This document shows, piece by piece, positions 56,863 to 64,000 of a stretch of DNA of 64,000 nt. The position numbers were made by a program, and so were the translations under genes. Source of the DNA: Adiantum capillus-veneris. Lineage: Eukaryota; Streptophyta; Polypodiopsida; Polypodiales; Pteridaceae. The notes below the pieces were generated by a model. The model ran no database searches and had not been told where the DNA came from. It saw only the letters and a program-made list of their open reading frames with translations. The stretch covers positions 61,954,119-62,018,118 of the forward strand of contig CM043952.1 in the NCBI GenBank assembly GCA_014529385.2. Direction: 5' to 3'. Positions within the stretch are counted from its first letter, which is position 1. Each line of letters starts with the position of its first letter.

Positions 56863-59680
56863 GGAATAAACAGAAGCTAAACTAAATCACAAAAAAGATG
56901 CCCATTACATAAACGTGAGAAAAAAAACCCACTTTCTTTGTTGTGCAACCATCCCTGCACCTAAACATTATTACTGAACATGAAACATCATTGCAATCAA
57001 AACTCGACAACTCAAACATAGGAGAGTTGATAATTGTAGTTTGCAACATGAAGGGATTCATCAGTGAGAATGCCCTTACTAGCATCTCTAGCACTTTTTC
57101 CAAGGACAACTTTAGAGTCGGCCTTGGCGCATCAGGTTGCAAGAAAAGTAGCTTGTGTTGTAGGAATGTTTTTGTTCTTTCCATGCACTAGGAGAAAACC
57201 ACCCAGACACAATCCTCACGCCTCTCAATGGACCACAAACCTCTATGTGTATTCCTTCTTGACTAGTTGTGGTGGACACAAAATCCCTTAGATTAATTGA
57301 GGATATGCCTTGTAACCATTGATCTACAGAAGCTCATTAAAAAAATCCAAAAGGAGACATAAGGTTCTTCAGTCAAACAAAACTCTCATAGACAAGATCT
57401 GCACAAAACAATCTAGCACAGAAAGAGCCCCCATATATCCTCTACAAGTTATCTATCAGGTTGACTTCTCTTACATTCAGGATCTACCCTTTGCAGTGAG
57501 TTTGTTGATAATGGGATACCCTTCATGCTTGTCTCTTTGGTGCTCTGAGAACCTCCCTTCTCCTACTGGAAGTCTCAACTTCCTCCTACAACACTCTTCA
57601 ATCATCACTTGAACAAGCTTGAACCTCTTAAATATGGCATCCCACATGCCTTCTAACCCCTTCAGCTATGCTTCAGAGCTAGTGTCTGCTTCCCAGCCCG
57701 TACACACCCTTTGCGGCTTCACGACTCCCTCTCTGTCGATTCCCTCCTTTTGAATGGCATGCCCTCCTTATAAATTGCTGTCCTCTGAAGCATAGCTTTG
57801 ATCTCTAATAGAAGCCCTCGACCTTCTCTCTTGCATCTTAACGAGCTCCTTTTTCATAGTGCCTCCCCTTTCCCACTTCCCATGACGAGCCCCCCCTTCA
57901 CTTAATTTCCCTTTGGGTTAGTGGTTGCGCCCCCGTTGCGCCAGTACAACCCTAACCTCAGCCCCTTGGCGATGCCTTCTCCACTCGTTGTCCGCTGCCT
58001 TCAGCTCCCCATCTGGAGCTATACTTCAACCTCCTCTATAGGAGGCTTGTTCCCCCCTTGCCCCTGTGCTATTTGAGATCCACCCTTGATGCACACCTCT
58101 AACGCTGCCCACTTCCAATCGAAAGGCGACGAGCCCGCTGTTTCCGGGTTCCCATCATGATCATGCTCAGCTTCACCTGCACCCTTCACGTAGTGAGCTT
58201 CCAGAGCTTCTCAGTACGCCATCTCAGCTCAGATACCTCAGCCAGACTGTGCGAGCTCTCCTTCTTCTTATTTTCTAATATGAGCGGCCCTCCTCTGTAG
58301 CGCGGTTCCATTTTCTCCCTTTTTTCTTGAAGCTGGCAGCCTCCAGCCTCTTTGCTTGCTATCCATGGCCGCCTGTCCTCCGACAATGCTCCTCAATCCC
58401 TCAATCTCTCTTAGATTTCGTTTCTCCCCATGGCTAGTTATCATGAGCTCATCTCTCCTTCTCTCAGCTTCTCTCCTCATGTTGTCTCACCTCCTGGCTA
58501 GTTATCATGAGATCATCTCTCCTTCTCTCAGCTTCTCTGAATATGTTCGTATTCCCCCACCTGCTTTTCGGATCGAGAGATGTCCCTAATTCTGACACAA
58601 TACTACGCAGAGACCTTCCTTTGGACGCACGAAGCCCTGCCGCAGCAACGTCTTGATGGGACTTGCCTATAGCGGCGCCACTTTAGTGTTCCTGATCCTC
58701 AGCTGCCCTTCTTGGCAGGTCTTTACTTCGCCCTCTCTCTTCCCCTCAATGGAGCACCCCGTCTGCCCTGCACAAGTTTCCAAGCATGGGCTCCCTTTGC
58801 CTCTTGCTTGCCATGAGCCTCTGCTGCATGTCCACCTTCTCTCTCCGAGCTCCTCTCGTGTTGCCCTGCATGCAGCCCAATAATTGTCCCTGCCTTCTGG
58901 TCCTCAGGTCTACTCCCTAACCTCAGCCTGTGAGCTCGCCCTCCCCTCCCCTTGTTAGTTAGCTTCAAGCTATTCCCCTCCTGCTTCAACTCTATATACT
59001 ATAAGCCAGACGGTGGCCATTGCCGCAAGACGCAGTGGTAGGGAAGGCTGACATCCTGCTGGAGAAGCGCAAGCTTTCATAGGGGATGCTAGCTAGGATG
59101 CTGAGGGCAAGATACTCTGCCAAGCCTCGCAGTAGCAACTGCGCGCTCTTGCGCGTCGATCTTCCACGTGTATATCGTTTCCGAAGCACCTCGAATTGTT
59201 TGTTGTGTGCAGTCGACTACACATTTATCACCTGGTGATTCCCTCTGGTTCTATCGATCTCTTAGCGCAAAAAAAAAGTGGGAGGGCCAAGAGCCCCCCA
59301 TCGTCCGCGCGCACGCACATGGCCCTCCCCTCATTTATTTTTTTTTTTCAAAAAGTAAGTGCTCTTATGTGACTCTACATATATCACCTGGAGATTCCCT
59401 TTGGTTGTCTCTTGACACATCATCCGTGTGCACGCTGACGATGGAGGGACTCTTGATCCTCCCTTTTTTTTTTTTTAATACAAAAAGTAAGTGCTCTTTT
59501 TTGGGATTTATGCTTTCCAATCGTCTGCATAAATTCCTCCCGCAATGCTTGTCTTCCTCCACCGATCTCTTTGCTTCATCACCATCGTGTTTCTCCCTCG
59601 ATCTCTCCACCCAATAAAAAGGAAGGGGCCACCTGCTGGCCACATCAACGCACATATGCAAACTACAAATATGGTGCTCA
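55556..59680. other. No gene recognised
   Basis: Contains (CT)n at 56817-56861 and CT/CCT-rich pyrimidine-biased sequence at 57650-58950. A 60-70 bp segment with TTATCATGAGCTCATCTCTC is duplicated at 58438 and 58500. The open frames show no family pattern. Confidence 0.5.
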
Positions 59681-59799
59681 ATTTGAGTTTGAGAGAGAGA
59701 GAGAGAGAGAGAGTATAGGCGATCTGCATGGGTAAAATTCCTCTAAAATGACACTTTTTAATCATGAAAATGGAAAAAAATGGCCAAATATCCTTTGAA

Positions 59800-60370
59800 A
59801 AAGAGAGGGTTGAAGCACTCCCATCATCTGGGCGCGCGCGAACTATAGGAGGGCTCCAGCCTCCCCTTTTTTAGACCATCAAAATGGACAAAAATGACAA
59901 AAAATGATCAAATATTTTTGGAAAAGAAGGAGTACAGGAGGCCCCCATCATCCACGCGATGATGGGAAGACTCTAGCCCTTAAAAAAAAAAAGACCATTT
60001 TTTGTCATTTTCGTCCATTTTCATAATTTAAAAAAAGGGAGACTACAGCCTTCCCATCATCTGTGTGCATGCCGCATGATGGGAAGGCTCCAACTCCTTT
60101 TTTTGTTCAAAAAGAATTGATCATTTTTTGACATTTTTGCCCATTTTCACCATTAAAACTAGTCATTTTTGCCCAACAAATTGCCAGCTCTCTCTCTCTC
60201 TCTCTCTCTCCCTTGAGGGCCATATTTGTGTGTGGCCTCTCATCGCCCATCTCTAAATGCAACTGGAAGACCTTGCATAATGTGTGACCACTAGACAACA
60301 CAGAAATGTGTGACCACTAGACCTGCGGCATAATGTGTGACCACTAGACAACATAGAAATGTGGTGTAGT
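59800..60370. repeat. Imperfect inverted and direct repeats
   Basis: CCCATCATC/GATGATGGGAAG motifs with runs of AAAATGGACAAAAATGAC appear in both orientations between 59815 and 60150. ATGTGTGACCACTAGAC occurs three times at 60277-60350. Confidence 0.7.
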
Positions 60371-61440
60371 TTAGAAAGCACAAAAAGTGCCCTCTCCAGG
60401 ATGTCATCTCTTGACACACATTTTTCCAAGATATGTCCAAGAAGCATGGGCTGCTTGCAATGGGTAGGATGTGGCACTACGTACAAAAGTACGATGTAAA
60501 ACCACGTATCTTGTGGCGAGAATGGAGTGATAAACACCTATTTCTTCCCTGGAGCTAAGTTGAAAAGGCTATGCCATCTTTCCAAATATCCAAGATCGTT
60601 AATCCAATGTACTAAATGAAGAACCTTGTATAGTATTGTGTTTTTGTGTTGTTGACGCAATAAAAAAAGGTGTGAGAAAGAAAAGCTCGGAGCTGCATGG
60701 GCGCACACACACAAACAAAGAGATATGTGATGTAGCAAAACATCCACAAGGCAAGAAAGGGACACAAAGGGAGGGAAATCAATCGCGAGAGAGGCGAATA
60801 GAAATGGAACACATGCTAGGGCTATATTTAGGTGAGGATTGTAGAGTGCTCCTTAAATGTTCCCTCTAGATGACTTAAAATGATAAATGCTATGCTTGTA
60901 GGAAATTTTTGCACTCATATAACCCTCAGTTTATTATGAGCAAAGATTTTATGGTATCGAAGAGATGAAAGATGACTTTCCAAGCTTACAATCCCTTGAT
61001 CCACTATTAATCGAGTTGTGTACCAGCGGTTAGGCTCTTGTTTGCTCTTTACCAATACAACTGGAGGTCTTTTGATGCCAATCCTACTAATTGTTAATGG
61101 ATCTTAGCCTCAATTCACATGTTTAGCGGCCTCAATTTTTGTTTAAGCATTTTTTAGCACTATCCTTAGCGCAAACCAATCTCCACCTGAGAACATTGCA
61201 AAAATATTGCGTCCATAGCTGCTTTGACAAAGCCCCTAGTTGTTCAAGTTAATTTGTCCATTTACAATGGGACAGCTCCATGACAGAGAGAAGTGATGTT
61301 TTAACTACTTAGTCTTGGTATTAGTTGCAAGTTCTAATCCCCCTCCTCCCCTGAGACTCCCCTTCATTATTGCAACCTAGCACTTATATAGCATACTGAA
61401 CATTGATTTAAGTAATGATTGTGAGAGTCGTCATAGCCAT
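60371..61440. other. No gene recognised
   Basis: AT-rich, no convincing open frame. Confidence 0.5.
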
Positions 61441-61726
61441 CTATTACCTATGCAGCGAGTCCAAGTTATACTACATTCCAATTTCATGTTTATGTAATTT
61501 GAACTTATTGATGAATATCATGGACCTTCACCAAAATAGATAAATTGATGAGATTGCGAAGAGGCAAAGATTGATATTGTGCATCTATTAACTATGCAGT
61601 GAGTCCAAGTTATACTACATTCCAATTTCATGTTTATGTAATTTGAACTTATTGATGAATATCATGGACCTTCACCAAAATAGATAAATTGATGAGATTG
61701 CGAAGAGGCAAAGATTGATATTGTGC
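61441..61726. repeat. 143-bp tandem duplication
   Basis: 61441-61583 is repeated at 61584-61726 with only a few differences (for example ACCTATGCAGCG versus AACTATGCAGTG), so it is recent. Confidence 0.95.
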
Positions 61727-62101
61727 ATTCCGTCATGTGTTTATGAAGATAAATTATTGCATGGCTTATTTTGCTCTAAATTATCAATCCTTTAATTTTA
61801 TAGTATTATCAATCCTTCTTGATTTTTTCACGTTCTTGATCTCTAGTTGTGTCTATGCATTGCGCGAAGCATACTGCATTCAGCTATGAGAAGGAGATGG
61901 GGGAGGCAGTTGAGTTTGTTTTGTTTCTACCCAATCACAACTATGTTTTGGATGGCTCAATTCACCTAATTAAGATTGATGGAGTCCTTATAAGAGGCAA
62001 CGTAAAATGCTCCATGTGGTTCTTGAGGTGAGATGGATAGCTCTTGCATGTCTACTGCTTTGTTGTCCTTCTTGCATGGAGTTATCTAGAGTGTTCTGTG
62101 G

Positions 62102-62698
62102 ATGATGTCTAAAATCATATTACACTTTGCTTCACTGAAGCTCTCTGCCTATGAATCCATTCACAAATATGAATACAAGTTTTGGGACCGACAACTCAAA
62201 GCCACTGTCTTCAAAAAGTTGGATTCTGGAGAGCAAAAGCAACAAGTTTGTGCTGGCTTAACTGAAGAAATGGCGGAGTATGTCAACTCCCAAAGGCCAC
62301 ACACCATATCCGCGGTTATACACCATACTATGGTGGCTTCTCGAATCAATTTCCAAACAAGGGCTAAAAGAAATTCTAAGCCCATGAAAAACAAGGGTCC
62401 CAATGAGCCTAAGGGCAAGGACAATGTCCAAAAGTCTCCTAAGGGCAATTCCAACAAAGCTAAGGAGAAGGGAGTTTACAAAGGCAAAAACAAACTCTCT
62501 CTTGAAGAGCTTGAGCGTTATCGCACAAGGATTACCATTGTTTCAAGTGCGGCGAGCAAGGGCGTGGGTACCGTGCTTGTCCCCAAAAGAACAACCGCCA
62601 TGAACCTCCTAGAGCTACCTTGGTTGAAATCCAAGAGGAGGAAACTCACCACAAGGATCTCCTCTATGCCATGCTTGGGAAAAGGTAAGAGAACATAA
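62102..62698 (+). pseudogene. Ty3/Gypsy gag C-terminal region
   Basis: Residues about 10-90 look like the gag capsid end (FWDRQLKATVFKKLDSGEQK). A Lys/Pro/Asn-rich linker follows, then LSLEELERYR. The zinc knuckle (CFKCGEQGHGYRAC-like) is out of frame because of a frameshift near 62530. The gag start is not visible, and upstream sequence to 61850 matches nothing known. Confidence 0.7.
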
Positions 62699-62699
62699 T

Positions 62700-64000
62700 G
62701 TTTTTATTCTCTCTGACCCTGGTTCTACTCATAATATCATATCCACAGAGTTGGCCACCAAGCTAGGCATACAAGCTTACGAGATGGGAGATGTCCTACC
62801 CGCAGATGGTGCTTTCAAGGGGCAAGAAACTTCAGTCATTCCCTTAATCGGGAAATTGAGGCTCCATGTCCAAAGCTATGTGCACGAAGAGGACTTCTTT
62901 ATCTCTCCTCTCAAGCATGAGGATGTAATCCTAGGGGCACCATGGTTGGATCGCATGGTTGCCAATGTTAAATTCCATGAAAGGAAAATCTACTTTAGAT
63001 TCAGGGAAAAAGATATGTACATAGATGCTAAGCAAATGGGTAACACCATACCCATTGTACATACGCAAGCTTTTAATAAGTCAATAAATAGCTCTATTTC
63101 CGTGTACATGATTTTTGTTAAAGATTCTCAAAATGAACGTAATGTTTTAGCAAAAGAAAATATACACACTCACAAGGAATTAGAGTTATCCAATTTTCTC
63201 AAGGGGTTTCAAGATGTCTTTATTGATGGCATATTCCCTTGTGAGCTATCTCCTAAACGAGGCAATGATGACCATGCAACTGAGCTTCTTCAAGGAAGTT
63301 CACCGCCTAATAAGCCTCCTTATAGAGTTTCTCAAGCTCAACAAGAGGATATTATGCGGCAAGTGCATGAGTTAGTTGAGAAGGGCATAATTAGGCCTAG
63401 CTCATCTCCATTTTGCTTACGTGTGCTATTAGTGCAAAAGAAAGAGGGCACATATCGTATGTGTGTTGACTATAGAGCACTAAATAGGATCACTATCAAG
63501 AATAGGTTTCCCGTTCCATGGATAGAAGACCTATTTGATAAGCTACAAGGGTCCACCTACTTCAGTAGAATTAACCTAAAAAGTGGCTATCATTGAATAA
63601 GGATAGTTGATCAAGACATTGTAAAGACCGCATTTTGCACTACGGTTGGTCTTTATGAATATATTGTCATGCCTTTTGGCTTGACCAATGCACCAGCCAC
63701 ATTCAACCGCTTGATGGAAAAGCTATTCAGGCCTCACCGAACCTTTACTAGAGTGTTCTTGGATGATATCATCATCTACTCTAATTCATTAGACGAACAC
63801 AAGCAACACCTCCAGGTAATATTTCAAGTTCTAAGAGAGAATAAACTTTATGTTAATCGAAAGAAAAGTGAATTTTACTTACAAGAGATTCAGTATTTAG
63901 GTCACATTATCTCTCAATATGGCATCCAAAATTAAATGGATCCATCAAAATTAGAGGTAATAAAAGGATGGCCTAAACCAAGGAATCTTCATGAACTAAG
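62700..64000 (+). pseudogene. Ty3/Gypsy protease and reverse transcriptase, runs off the window
   Basis: The frame before and at 62751 has the protease site LSDPGSTHN (usual DSGST, with Ser replaced by Pro), then ILGAPWLDRM. RT blocks follow: PPYRVSQAQQEDIMRQVHEL, RPSSSPFCLRVLLVQKKEG, RMCVDYRALNRITIKNRFP, then after a TGA at about 63594 the blocks MPFGLTNAPATF, VFLDDIIIYS (catalytic FLDD kept), YVNRKKSEF and YLGHIIS. A TAA at about 63935 interrupts the next part (MDPSKLEVIKGWP). Gln may have been the original residue at the first stop. RNase H and integrase would lie beyond 64000. Confidence 0.92.

Noticed and set aside
57064-59661. Several open frames of 60-150 codons
   Set aside because: No motif, no splice-consistent structure and pyrimidine-biased composition give no support for coding.
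61849-62031. 60-codon frame upstream of the Gypsy gag
   Set aside because: No recognisable domain. It could be part of the element leader, but there is nothing to show this.

Overview
This window looks like nuclear DNA of a land plant with a very transposon-rich genome. The evidence is one three-exon plant lipid-transfer-protein gene, fossil PPR repeats, introns with GT-AG borders, very many (CT)n, (GA)n and (GT)n tracts, and nested retro- and DNA transposons. The mix (Penelope-like element with a hammerhead motif, pogo, CACTA, Copia, Ty3/Gypsy, L1-like LINE, and a DDE element family I cannot name) would fit a fern or another seed-free plant. That placement is inference, not proven.

Layout. 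0.4-1.7 kb: relic of a zinc-finger/coiled-coil gene whose intron is a minisatellite. 1.8-7.0 kb: Penelope-like retroelement between two 745-bp direct repeats, each with a hammerhead-ribozyme-like motif (the left with an intact core, the right with a broken one). 7.8-15.4 kb: a decayed transposase-like gene on the minus strand, cut in two by a non-autonomous Copia element (8374-11991, TSD ccagg), plus a frameshifted pogo-type transposase. 15.4-20.6 kb: mostly non-coding, with a PPR fossil and microsatellites. 20.65-30.1 kb: CACTA-type sequence (terminal arm, accessory gene, TNP2-like transposase) holding a second Copia (23034-27252, TSD ggaat) and the 5' part of an L1-like LINE. 30.5-31.6 kb: palindromic satellite. 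35588-45751: a 10.16-kb DNA transposon with 22-bp perfect terminal inverted repeats and a TTAG duplication. It carries a DDE-type transposase, an FCP1/NIF-like HAD-fold protein gene and a zinc-finger/coiled-coil gene, and three satellite arrays that share one core motif. 46982-48835: an apparently intact GPI-anchored lipid-transfer-protein gene. 49.8-55.6 kb: the 3' half of the TNP2 gene and the 3' part of the same LINE, both on the opposite strand, then a CACTA terminus. 55.6-62 kb: little recognisable. 62.1-64 kb: a Ty3/Gypsy element that runs off the window.

The most informative structural point is that the TNP2 gene, the LINE and the second CACTA arm are each broken at 28266/28267 or 55392/55393. 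All three become continuous if the 27.1-kb segment between those points is turned round. The 14-bp LINE target duplication (27868-27881 and, inverted, 51287-51300) confirms that the two halves belong together. The window therefore records a real inversion or an assembly inversion.

Only two reading frames look intact enough to encode something now: the lipid-transfer protein and the HAD-fold protein inside the 10-kb transposon. Nearly every other coding region carries stops, frameshifts or deletions.
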